A DNA stretch of 32,148 bases from an uncultured Clostridium sp. (GTDB taxonomy: Bacteria; Bacillota; Clostridia; Lachnospirales; Lachnospiraceae), in contig CAKSBP010000035.1 of the NCBI GenBank assembly GCA_934438135.1, positions 1-32,148 of the forward strand, in the 5' to 3' direction. The notes beneath the pieces were generated by a model. That model was not told the DNA's origin. It worked only from the letters and a program-made list of their open reading frames with translations, and made no database searches. How positions within the stretch are numbered: position 1 is the stretch's first letter; each line of letters starts with the position of its first letter. This document shows, one piece after another, positions 15,791-23,202 of the stretch. A program made the translations under genes and the position numbers.

Positions 15791-16972
15791 TTATAAATAT
15801 AATTTTAACGTTTCTGCTTTGTCAGTTGCTTCCCATGGAAGATTTAAGTCGTCGCGGCCGAAATGACCGTAAGCAGCAGTTTGTTTGTAGATTGGTCTTC
15901 TTAAGTTTAACATTTCAATAATTCCGGCTGGTCTTAAATCGAAGTTTGCACGAACGATTTCAACTAGTTTTTCATCGGAAATCTTTCCTGTTCCAAATGT
16001 ATCGATCATGATAGAAGTTGGTTGTGCAACACCAATTGCATAAGATAACTGGATTTCACATTTTTCAGCAAGACCTGCAGCTACGATATTTTTCGCAACA
16101 TAACGGGAAGCATATGCAGCGGAACGGTCAACTTTTGTGCAGTCTTTACCGGAGAATGCACCGCCACCGTGACGAGCATATCCACCGTAAGTATCTACGA
16201 TGATTTTTCTACCTGTTAAGCCGCTGTCACCGTTAGGTCCGCCGATAACGAAACGGCCTGTTGGGTTGATGAAAACTTTTGTGTTTTCAGACATCATTTC
16301 AGATGGGATTACAGCATCGATTACATATTTTTTAATATCTTCATGAATCTGTTCCTGACTTACATCTTCTGCATGCTGGGAAGAGATTACAACAGCGTCT
16401 ACATATTTTGGCTTACCATTTTCATCATATTCAACAGTAACTTGAGATTTACCATCTGGGCGAAGATAAGGTAAGGTACCATTTTTGCGGACTTCTGTTA
16501 ATTTTCTTGTTAATTTGTGAGCAAGAGCGATTGGATATGGCATAAGTTCAGGTGTTTCATTTGTTGCATATCCGAACATCATACCCTGATCGCCAGCACC
16601 AATAGATTCGATTTCTTGATCAGTTAATGCTTTTGCTTCTAAAGATTTGTTAACACCCATTGCAATATCGCTGGACTGTTCATCTAAAGCAACAATAACA
16701 CCACATGTATTGGCATCGAAGCCTTTTTCAGATTTATCATATCCGATTTCACGGATTGTGTCTCGAACGATTTTCTGAATATCAACATAGGCTTTTGTTG
16801 TGATTTCACCCATAACTAATACTAAACCAGTAGTAATAGCAGTTTCACATGCAACACGGCTCATTGGATCCTGTGCCATTAAAGCATCCAGGATAGCGTC
16901 GGAGATCTGATCACAGATTTTGTCCGGATGGCCTTCGGTTACAGATTCTGACGTAAAAAGTAATTTTTCCAT
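15791..16972 (-). CDS. metK: S-adenosylmethionine synthetase
   Basis: Makes S-adenosylmethionine from methionine and ATP in the cytoplasm. The 393 residues are the usual length. It opens with MEKLLFTSESVTEGHPDKIC, which includes the ATP-binding GHPDK, and carries the signature GAGDQGMMFGYA and the P-loop-like GGGAFSGKD. The ending HFGRDDLNLPWE is also characteristic. The start has AAGGAGGAT upstream on the minus strand. It is monocistronic under a SAM-I riboswitch, so excess SAM shuts off its own synthesis. Confidence 0.97.
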   Translation of the reverse strand: MEKLLFTSESVTEGHPDKICDQISDAILDALMAQDPMSRVACETAITTGLVLVMGEITTKAYVDIQKIVRDTIREIGYDKSEKGFDANTCGVIVALDEQSSDIAMGVNKSLEAKALTDQEIESIGAGDQGMMFGYATNETPELMPYPIALAHKLTRKLTEVRKNGTLPYLRPDGKSQVTVEYDENGKPKYVDAVVISSQHAEDVSQEQIHEDIKKYVIDAVIPSEMMSENTKVFINPTGRFVIGGPNGDSGLTGRKIIVDTYGGYARHGGGAFSGKDCTKVDRSAAYASRYVAKNIVAAGLAEKCEIQLSYAIGVAQPTSIMIDTFGTGKISDEKLVEIVRANFDLRPAGIIEMLNLRRPIYKQTAAYGHFGRDDLNLPWEATDKAETLKLYL

Positions 16973-17032
16973 AGTATCCTCCTTAGCTGCTTAACTATAA
17001 TATTTATCAAATTCAAAAGTCTAATTGCAGTC

Positions 17033-17067
17033 AAAAAAAAGTCCATCATAATAATAAGTGGACTTTT
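17033..17067 (-). terminator. riboswitch-controlled terminator of metK
   Basis: AAAAGTCCA and TGGACTTTT pair on the minus strand (arms at 17067-17059 and 17045-17037), and the T run continues to 17033. It directly follows the SAM-I aptamer and precedes the metK start, as expected of a transcriptional S-box switch. Confidence 0.88.
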
Positions 17068-17070
17068 CAT

Positions 17071-17168
17071 CCTCTTATTGTTCGATTCCTCGCTTAGATT
17101 GGCACCTTCCGGAACTGGGGTTGCCGTGATTTCATAGAGCCTTAACTCTCCATCACTCTGAATAAGAG
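17071..17168 (-). promoter_or_regulatory. SAM-I (S-box) riboswitch
   Basis: Read on the minus strand, P1 is CTCTTATT (17168-17161) with AATAAGAG (17079-17072). The family's conserved blocks follow in order: CAGAGTGATGGAGAG, GGCTCTATGAAATCACGGCAA, then AAGGTGCCAATCTAAGC and GAGGAATCGAACAATAAGAG. Binding of S-adenosylmethionine stabilises P1 and lets the downstream terminator form. Its place before metK agrees with feedback control. Confidence 0.95.
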
Positions 17169-17201
17169 TACATATTATATTTAAGAATTTTTTACAGTTC
17201 C

Positions 17202-17230
17202 ATCATAACTATATATGGTTTTCTTGTCAA
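17202..17230 (-). promoter_or_regulatory. sigma-A promoter of metK
   Basis: On the minus strand TTGACA (17230-17225) and TATGAT (17207-17202) are 17 bp apart, about 30 bp before the aptamer. Confidence 0.85.
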
Positions 17231-17239
17231 GTATTATTT

Positions 17240-17279
17240 ACTACATGTAGTTACAAATAAAACGGATTTGTGCTATAAT
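17240..17279 (+). promoter_or_regulatory. extended -10 promoter of the sensor kinase operon with an adjoining palindrome
   Basis: TGCTATAAT (17271-17279) is an extended -10 with TTACAA (17251-17256) 17 bp before it. The 12-bp perfect palindrome ACTACATGTAGT (17240-17251) touches this -35 and lies 9 bp from the divergent metK -35, so a bound protein could affect both promoters. Confidence 0.6.
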
Positions 17280-17319
17280 GATACAAATAATTATGTAAGT
17301 CTGGAGACGTGAAATCTTT

Positions 17320-18864
17320 ATGAATATAAAACAGCGCCTGATTTGGGCATTTATTATTATTATTGCATTACCAATTATTCTGCTTGTTTCAACGGGTGGT
17401 GCCATATTGTATTACACCGTCAATTCCATTAATGATTACTATGGTGCCGATACGACAACATACCAGATGTTTACGAATCCAACTAATCTTGTAAATGATT
17501 CCATTAATGGAATCTACAATGAATTAAAAGAGAATATATATCTGGAACCGGATCAGTTTCTATCCAGTGAATATGATGAATTATTGAATAATAAACTGAG
17601 TAAAAGAGGTTCTTTTCTGGTTGTTTTGAAAAATCAAGAAGAAGTATTTGTAGGTAACAAAAGCCGTTATGAAAAGATTAAAGAAATGATTCCAAAGATG
17701 ACGATTTACAGTACACAGGAAGACAGTGGACTTTATATTGATGATAAACAGCCACTTCTGCTAAAGAAGCTGGATTTTAGTTTTGGAGATGGAGATAAGG
17801 GAAATATCTACATCATTACGAACATCCATACACTGCTTCCTCAGGTAAAACGTTCCTGTATTAATCTGCTAATCAGCTTTTTTATTATCATCTGTTTTAC
17901 GGCATGTTTTTTGACCGCCTGGCTTTATCAGGGAATGGTGAGACCATTAAATGTACTGCGGAATGGAATCTATCGTATGAAAAACGGAGATTTGGACTTT
18001 GAAATTAAGGCGGAATCAGATGATGAAATCAGTAGGATATGTGATGATTTTGAAGACATGCGTCAGCAGGTAAAACGGCTGATGGAAGAACGGATTGAGT
18101 ATGAAGAACAGATGAAAATGCTGATCAGTAACGTTTCTCATGATTTAAAGACACCATTGACCGCAATAAAAGGCTATGCAGAAGGACTCATGGACGGCGT
18201 GGCAGATACACCAGAGAAAATGGAACGGTATTTAAAAACAATCTGCACTAAAGCCAGTGATATGACATATCTGGTGGATGAGTTATCGTTTTATTCCAAG
18301 ATTGACTGCAATAAAATACCTTATAATTTTGTAGAAATTAACGTAGAACAGTATTTTTCAGACTGTATCCAGGATTTAATTCTGGATTTGGAAGTAAAGA
18401 ATATTGAATTAAAATATGAGAATCAAGTACCTACATCTGAAAGGGCAATGATTGATCCAGAGCAGATAAAGCGGGTAATTAATAATATTATTGGAAATTC
18501 CGTGAAGTACATGGATAAGGAAAAGGGCATTATTACTGTCCACCTTACAGAGGAGAACGGCTTTATTCAAGTTTGTTTTGAGGATAATGGAAAAGGAATT
18601 CCGGAGAAGGATATTAAAAAAATCTTTGAACGTTTTTTTAGAACTGATCAGTCCAGAAATTCATCAAAAGGTGGAAGTGGTCTGGGGCTTGCCATTGCAA
18701 AAAAAATTATTCAGGAACATGGTGGAGAGATATGGGCTGAAAGCAAAGAAGGAGAAGGAACCAGTATTATTTTCACACTGGAAACGGCAGGACATGCAAA
18801 ACAGCAGGAAGACTATAGAGTAGAAGAAAACAGCAATAGAGCAATTAAACAGGTAAAAAATTAA
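17320..18864 (+). CDS. membrane sensor histidine kinase
   Basis: A 514-residue class I histidine kinase of two-component type. Transmembrane helix 1 is about 8-35 and helix 2 about 181-204, so about 145 residues are outside the membrane. A HAMP segment follows (about 205-255). The HisKA box is SHDLKTPL with phospho-acceptor His274. The ATPase domain shows the N box near IKRVINNIIGNSVKYM, the G1 box DNGKGIP, the F box RFFRTDQSRN and the G2 box GGSGLGLAIAKK, so it is complete. The response regulator gene starts 17 nt after its stop and two envelope-protein genes follow. The external domain is not a family I recognise, so the signal is unknown; the neighbours suggest cell-envelope stress. Confidence 0.93.
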   Translation: MNIKQRLIWAFIIIIALPIILLVSTGGAILYYTVNSINDYYGADTTTYQMFTNPTNLVNDSINGIYNELKENIYLEPDQFLSSEYDELLNNKLSKRGSFLVVLKNQEEVFVGNKSRYEKIKEMIPKMTIYSTQEDSGLYIDDKQPLLLKKLDFSFGDGDKGNIYIITNIHTLLPQVKRSCINLLISFFIIICFTACFLTAWLYQGMVRPLNVLRNGIYRMKNGDLDFEIKAESDDEISRICDDFEDMRQQVKRLMEERIEYEEQMKMLISNVSHDLKTPLTAIKGYAEGLMDGVADTPEKMERYLKTICTKASDMTYLVDELSFYSKIDCNKIPYNFVEINVEQYFSDCIQDLILDLEVKNIELKYENQVPTSERAMIDPEQIKRVINNIIGNSVKYMDKEKGIITVHLTEENGFIQVCFEDNGKGIPEKDIKKIFERFFRTDQSRNSSKGGSGLGLAIAKKIIQEHGGEIWAESKEGEGTSIIFTLETAGHAKQQEDYRVEENSNRAIKQVKN

Positions 18865-18881
18865 GTAAGGAAGTGGTTTGC

Positions 18882-19571
18882 ATGAGTAAAATTTTAATTA
18901 TTGAAGATGAAGAAGCAATTGCAGAACTGGAGAAAGATTATTTAGAACTAAGTGGATTTGAGGTGGCAATTGAGCAGACGGGAGACAAAGGACTGGAAGC
19001 AGCTTTGAAAGAGGATATAGATCTGGTAGTACTGGATTTAATGCTTCCGAATATGGATGGATTTGAAATCTGTAAGAGAATCCGTGAAGAGAAAAATATC
19101 CCTGTTATTATGGTTTCAGCAAAGAGGGACGATATTGATAAAATTCGTGGATTAGGACTTGGTGCTGATGATTATATGACAAAGCCGTTTAGTCCAAGTG
19201 AGCTGGTAGCAAGGGTAAAGGCACATTTATCCCGATATGAGCGCCTTCTTGGTGCAGGAATACGAGAAAATGATACAATTGAAATCCGAGGAATTAAAAT
19301 TGATAAAACAGACCGACGTGTTTTTGTAAATGGGGAAGAGCGTGTTTTTACGACGAAAGAATTTGACCTGCTTACGTTTCTTGCGGAGAACCCAAACCGT
19401 GTGTTTACTAAGGAAGAATTATTCCAGCATATCTGGGATATGGATTCCATTGGAGATATTGCAACGGTAACGGTCCATATTAAGAAAATCCGTGAAAAGA
19501 TCGAGACAAATACATCAAAACCACAGTATATTGAGACGATCTGGGGAGTTGGATACAGATTTAAAGTCTGA
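18882..19571 (+). CDS. OmpR/PhoB-family response regulator
   Basis: A 229-residue DNA-binding response regulator. The receiver domain (about 1-115) has the acidic pocket IIEDEE, phospho-acceptor Asp52 in VVLDLMLPNMDG, the switch Ser in VSAKR and Lys101 in KPFS. The C-terminal winged helix (about 130-229) ends with the usual YIETIWGVGYRFKV. I place the start at 18882, after TAAGGAAG (18866-18873); the in-frame GTG at 18873 overlaps that site. It pairs with the sensor kinase immediately upstream and probably controls the LiaF-like/DUF4097 genes downstream. Confidence 0.94.
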   Translation: MSKILIIEDEEAIAELEKDYLELSGFEVAIEQTGDKGLEAALKEDIDLVVLDLMLPNMDGFEICKRIREEKNIPVIMVSAKRDDIDKIRGLGLGADDYMTKPFSPSELVARVKAHLSRYERLLGAGIRENDTIEIRGIKIDKTDRRVFVNGEERVFTTKEFDLLTFLAENPNRVFTKEELFQHIWDMDSIGDIATVTVHIKKIREKIETNTSKPQYIETIWGVGYRFKV

Positions 19572-19578
19572 TGCAATA

Positions 19579-19613
19579 TTACATTTACCATGGGAAGAAT
19601 ATGACAAATGTAA
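19579..19613 (+). promoter_or_regulatory. inverted repeat before the LiaF-like gene
   Basis: TTACATTT (19579-19586) and AAATGTAA (19606-19613) are perfect reverse complements 19 nt apart, in the 125-bp gap after the response regulator. A dyad of this spacing could be its binding site; no good -35/-10 pair is evident next to it. Confidence 0.35.
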
Positions 19614-19696
19614 CTTGTGGGGGAAGGCCTTATCCTGTAAGATAAAGTTATACCCGATAGGAAAACAAATTGTATAACAGAGTAGGAGGCAAAGAT

Positions 19697-20380
19697 ATGA
19701 GGAACAGATTAGCAAATATTGTATGGGGTATACTTTTCATTTTTGTTGGTATTGGATTTGTCGGAAATACCCTTTTCGGATGGAATTTTGAATTATTTTT
19801 CACAGGCTGGTGGACGTTATTCATTATTATTCCAAGTATATTATCCATTATCCACCATGGTCCAAGACCATTTTCAGTAAGTGCATTTATAATTGGTGTG
19901 ATGCTGCTCTTATCCAGCAGAGGTTATTTTGATTATGATCTTGTACAGAATCTTGCAGTACCAGTTGTATTTATTGTGATCGGTATCTGTATTCTGGTAA
20001 AGGCATTGGGATTTAATTTTCATACCAAAGAAACCGTTATGAATAAAGATGGATTAAGTGATTATTCAGCTGTATTTTTGGGCCGGAATATTATTTTCAA
20101 TGAAAATGAACTTTTCACAGGTGCCAGCCTGAATGCTATTTTTGGAGCTGTAAAACTTGATTTACGTTCTGCTATTATTAATGAGGATGTTGTCATTGAT
20201 AGTACAGCCATTTTTGGTGGTATCGATATTTTTTTACCGGGTGATGTAAATGTAAAAATTACAAGTACTCCAATCTTTGGAGGAGTATCAAATAAAAGGA
20301 TGGTAACGAAGGACATTCCAAACGCACCAACTGTTTTTATTAATGGAGTTGCAATGTTTGGAGGTGTTGATATTAAATGA
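19697..20380 (+). CDS. LiaF-like membrane protein
   Basis: A 227-residue protein with four predicted membrane helices (about 6-22, 36-54, 62-75, 84-104) and a C-terminal beta-helix domain (about 120-227). The domain has the repeated GGIDIFLPGDVNVKI and IFGGVSNK and the end GVAMFGGVDIK, typical of the LiaF/VraT/YvqF C-terminal family. LiaF-type proteins restrain envelope-stress two-component systems. Here the neighbouring regulator is OmpR-type, not the NarL-type LiaR, so this is a LiaF-like protein in another pairing. Start: AGGAGG (19684-19689) before ATG 19697. Its stop overlaps the next start by 4 bp. Confidence 0.88.
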   Translation: MRNRLANIVWGILFIFVGIGFVGNTLFGWNFELFFTGWWTLFIIIPSILSIIHHGPRPFSVSAFIIGVMLLLSSRGYFDYDLVQNLAVPVVFIVIGICILVKALGFNFHTKETVMNKDGLSDYSAVFLGRNIIFNENELFTGASLNAIFGAVKLDLRSAIINEDVVIDSTAIFGGIDIFLPGDVNVKITSTPIFGGVSNKRMVTKDIPNAPTVFINGVAMFGGVDIK

Positions 20381-21231
20381 CATCCTTTCAAAAAGTAATT
20401 AAGTATTGTGCAATGGCATTTGCTGTATTTCTTGCAGTTGGAATTATAGGAGGAATTATTTCGGGAATTGTCGGATGCCTGAGATGTCTGATTCCGGATA
20501 CTTGGAAATATAGTTCCACTAAGGTAAGTGTACAGAAAGACTCATTAAATGGAAGCGAATATGCAGATATATCAAGTATTAAACTTGATATTGGAATTTA
20601 TAAAGTTATCATAGAAGGAAAAGACTCGATTCAAAATGTTCAGCTTTTCACCAGTGGCGTAAATGATGATTTAAATGTTACTGTGAATGAAGGTATTTTG
20701 AGGATCGAAAGTGAAGATGAACATTGGTTTAAAGGTGGCACAAAACATTCAAAAGGAATCGTTTATGTTTATGTTCCAAAGAATCAGGAATTCGATAAAC
20801 TGGATATTGACTCGGGTGTTGGAAATATAAAAGTCAGTGACATGAATATACAGCGGTTTAACATTGACTGTGGTGTTGGGCGTGTGGATTGTAAAAATAT
20901 TATTGCTGATAGAACAGATATTGAAGGTGGTGTTGGTTCTCTTACCCTTTCAGACGTTGAATTGAATGGACTGGATTTGGAAGGCGGTGTTGGCAGCATG
21001 CACGTTAATGGAATCCTGACTGGAAAAACTTGTATTGAAGGTGGAATGGGTTCCGTAGATGTAGATATTACTGGAAACAAGGATGACTATAATATTAAGT
21101 CAGAAGCTGGAATTGGCGGTGTTTTTGTAGACGGTGACAAGATTGGTAACGTGAACTATTATAGTGAAAAGAAAGATAATATTCTGTCTCTGGAAGGCGG
21201 AATGGGTTCCATTAATGTAAACTTTCATTAG
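20377..21231 (+). CDS. membrane-anchored DUF4097-like beta-repeat protein
   Basis: A 284-residue protein with one N-terminal membrane helix (about 8-36) and a repetitive beta region. The repeats are glycine turns such as DIEGGVGSLTLSD, DLEGGVGSMHVNG, CIEGGMGSVDVD and SLEGGMGSINVNFH, the pattern of DUF4097 (putative adhesin-like beta-solenoid). The domain should face outside. Start and stop of this and the LiaF-like gene overlap (ATGA at 20377), so translation is coupled. It may act with the LiaF-like protein as a sensor or scaffold; that is inference. Its 3' end overlaps the convergent permease gene by 20 bp. Confidence 0.85.
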   Translation: MTSFQKVIKYCAMAFAVFLAVGIIGGIISGIVGCLRCLIPDTWKYSSTKVSVQKDSLNGSEYADISSIKLDIGIYKVIIEGKDSIQNVQLFTSGVNDDLNVTVNEGILRIESEDEHWFKGGTKHSKGIVYVYVPKNQEFDKLDIDSGVGNIKVSDMNIQRFNIDCGVGRVDCKNIIADRTDIEGGVGSLTLSDVELNGLDLEGGVGSMHVNGILTGKTCIEGGMGSVDVDITGNKDDYNIKSEAGIGGVFVDGDKIGNVNYYSEKKDNILSLEGGMGSINVNFH

Positions 21232-22273
21232 AGCTATCTGGTTTGTAAAGCCTGTAAAGTGTTTTTATGAGTAAAACCGAGAACGGACCGAGAATGACAC
21301 CAGTAAGTCCGAACAGCTCAATTCCAATAAATAATGACATAACGAAATAGATAGGAGCGAGTCCTAATGTATCACCTAGTAACCGGGATTCTAGAAACTG
21401 TCGGGTCATCTGACAGAGGATGTAGGTTGATACAAGGATGACCGCTCCTATTATATTGTGTGAAAATAATTTGATGACTGCCCATGGAATTAAAATCGTG
21501 CCGCTTCCAAACAGGGGCAGAGCATCCAGAATGGCAATGATAATACCAATCAGAAGAGGATAGGAGCTTTTATTAAAAAACAGCCCGGTTGTGCAGATAC
21601 CGGCAATTATACATACAATGAAGCATTGAATTTTCAAATATTTCACACCGGTTTGGGACAATTGTTTCAAAATCTGGTTTAAATCCTCGTAGAAAAGACA
21701 TTTCTTATAAAGTTCTTTTAAGCTATTCATATCTATCATAATCAGTAATGCACTAAATAGAATGATAAATGAAGTTGTTACGATGGTGATAGCTCTTTTC
21801 ATAATTGTAATGGTCTGCATGGTAATGCAGGGAATAATTTTAGAAGTAGCATTTCCGAAAAGTTTGGTCAGATATCTGCCTAAGAAGTCAAAAGTAGTGC
21901 CGTTTCTGTTTTTCAGAAATTTATCGCAGCATAAACATATATCATTAGCATGGGACAATACGGTATCTTTGTATGCAGGCAGATTATGAAACAAAATAGT
22001 AGCCTGGCGGATAAAAGCATCTGTAAAAAAGAATGCAGTTAGTCCAATCAGGCTTGTACATAAAAGAAGAGTGAGGATACCTGCGATGCCCATTGGCAGA
22101 TGGAATTTCTGATTCATGAAATATGCAATTGGATAGGTGTACTTGGCGAGCCAGTATGCAAAAATAAAGGGAAGAAAGTATGGAAGCAGATATTTTACGC
22201 CAAGAAAAACAGTAGCACTGATTATACAGAGGAATAACAAGGTTTTTCCTTTATCGGAACGGATTAATTTCAT
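21212..22273 (-). CDS. AI-2E/YtvI-family permease
   Basis: A 353-residue integral membrane protein with about seven to eight hydrophobic helices and the family layout: two N-terminal helices (about 13-45), a third (about 60-85), a long soluble-looking segment with DAFIRQATILFHNLP, then clustered C-terminal helices. PLFGSGTILIPWA, the ESRLLGDTLGLAPIY loop and LTGVILGPFSVLL are recognisable. This family includes AI-2 exporter-like proteins, sodium/proton antiporters and the sporulation protein YtvI; the cargo is not deducible. GGAGAG precedes the start on the minus strand, inside a hairpin shared with the upstream gene's terminator region. Confidence 0.87.
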   Translation of the reverse strand: MKLIRSDKGKTLLFLCIISATVFLGVKYLLPYFLPFIFAYWLAKYTYPIAYFMNQKFHLPMGIAGILTLLLCTSLIGLTAFFFTDAFIRQATILFHNLPAYKDTVLSHANDICLCCDKFLKNRNGTTFDFLGRYLTKLFGNATSKIIPCITMQTITIMKRAITIVTTSFIILFSALLIMIDMNSLKELYKKCLFYEDLNQILKQLSQTGVKYLKIQCFIVCIIAGICTTGLFFNKSSYPLLIGIIIAILDALPLFGSGTILIPWAVIKLFSHNIIGAVILVSTYILCQMTRQFLESRLLGDTLGLAPIYFVMSLFIGIELFGLTGVILGPFSVLLIKTLYRLYKPDSSNESLH

Positions 22274-22339
22274 AAAAAACTCTCCATTGTTTTTATAGTA
22301 TATAGTAAATCTATTATCACTATTTTATGCAATGGAGAG
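22273..22339 (-). terminator. hairpin ending the RluA gene and covering the permease ribosome-binding site
   Basis: On the minus strand CTCTCCATTG (22339-22330) pairs with CAATGGAGAG (22289-22280), followed directly by TTTTTT. ATAGT/ACTAT can pair inside the 40-nt loop. It is a fair terminator for the pseudouridine synthase gene 6 bp upstream, yet the 3' arm contains the GGAGAG that should serve the permease start at 22273. Read-through transcripts would have that site masked. Confidence 0.6.
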
Positions 22340-22344
22340 AATTA

Positions 22345-23052
22345 TCATTCAATAGAAAACAATTGAAAAAGTTCAGAAGATGGAACGTGCTCAAAATCCA
22401 TTTTTTTACCGGTAGCAGGGTGTAAAAAGGAAAGGTGGCAGGCATAAAGTCCAAGAGATGTTCTGGATTTGTCTGCTTGAAAAAGAGGATTGTATTTTTT
22501 ATCACCAAAGATTCCACCCAGGTGGTAGGAGGCCTGAAGTCGAATTTGGTGTTGTCGTCCGGTCAGAAGATTCACTTTAATCAGAGAAAGCATTTGATCG
22601 TGATAAGATTTTACGGAAAGAACCTGGTAGGTAAGTTCTGCTTTTTTTGCCTGAGGTGTTTTCTGGGTTACAATGCGGGAAATATTCTGCTTTTTGTCGG
22701 TTACCATATAATCGGAAAGAAGTATGGGTTCCCTGCCAAGTTCATTGGATAAGTCTTTTGTGAGGATGGCAAGATACTGCTTTTTCATTTGTTTTGCAGC
22801 AATTTGACGGCTCAGGCTGGAAGCTGCTTTTTCAGTTTTTGCAAATACCATAATTCCACCGACAGGCTGATCGAGGCGGTGGATAATTCCAAGATAAGGA
22901 ATGCCATTGGTGGATGGATTCGTTTCTGCCAGATAGCTGCGAAGCAGGCTGACCATATCCTGTATGCCAAAATTTCTGGTCTGAGTTGGGGTTCCGGCTG
23001 GTTTTTCACAAACCAGGATATCAGAATCTTCAAATAAAATGTTTAACTGCAT
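22345..23052 (-). CDS. RluA-family pseudouridine synthase
   Basis: A 235-residue enzyme that isomerises specific uridines in RNA to pseudouridine. The catalytic motif HRLDQPVGGIMVFAKT carries Asp61. The opening LNILFEDSDILVCEKPAG and the later NLLTGRQHQIRLQASYHLGG are family hallmarks. There is no S4 RNA-binding domain, so it belongs to the short RluA-type group; the target RNA cannot be named. GGAGGA lies before the start on the minus strand. It is divergent from the CO-dehydrogenase-like gene, with which it shares promoter DNA. Confidence 0.92.
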   Translation of the reverse strand: MQLNILFEDSDILVCEKPAGTPTQTRNFGIQDMVSLLRSYLAETNPSTNGIPYLGIIHRLDQPVGGIMVFAKTEKAASSLSRQIAAKQMKKQYLAILTKDLSNELGREPILLSDYMVTDKKQNISRIVTQKTPQAKKAELTYQVLSVKSYHDQMLSLIKVNLLTGRQHQIRLQASYHLGGIFGDKKYNPLFQADKSRTSLGLYACHLSFLHPATGKKMDFEHVPSSELFQLFSIE

Positions 23053-23111
23053 GGGAGTCCTCCGTTTTATTCTTTGTCACCGGCAGTATGCTGGTGCATA
23101 GTTTTAGATTT

Positions 23112-23140
23112 ATTATAATGAATTTCTTTCTTATTGACAA
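23112..23140 (-). promoter_or_regulatory. promoter of the RluA gene
   Basis: On the minus strand TTGTCA (23140-23135) and TATAAT (23117-23112) are 17 bp apart. The -35 box occupies the same base pairs as the forward -35 at 23134-23139. Confidence 0.75.
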
Positions 23141-23162
23141 TAGAATCAAATATTCGTATAAT
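23134..23162 (+). promoter_or_regulatory. perfect-consensus promoter of the CO-dehydrogenase-like gene
   Basis: TTGACA (23134-23139), exactly 17 bp, TATAAT (23157-23162): every position matches consensus. Expected start of transcription is near 23169, giving a leader of about 35 nt. Confidence 0.9.
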
Positions 23163-23202
23163 GAAGCTATTATGCATATTATATTATATAGGTAGGAAAA
23201 AT

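Noticed and set aside
17240..17251. Palindrome as a BlaI/MecI operator
   Set aside because: It has TACA/TGTA halves, but the central two bases of those operators are missing and no BlaI/MecI gene is present.
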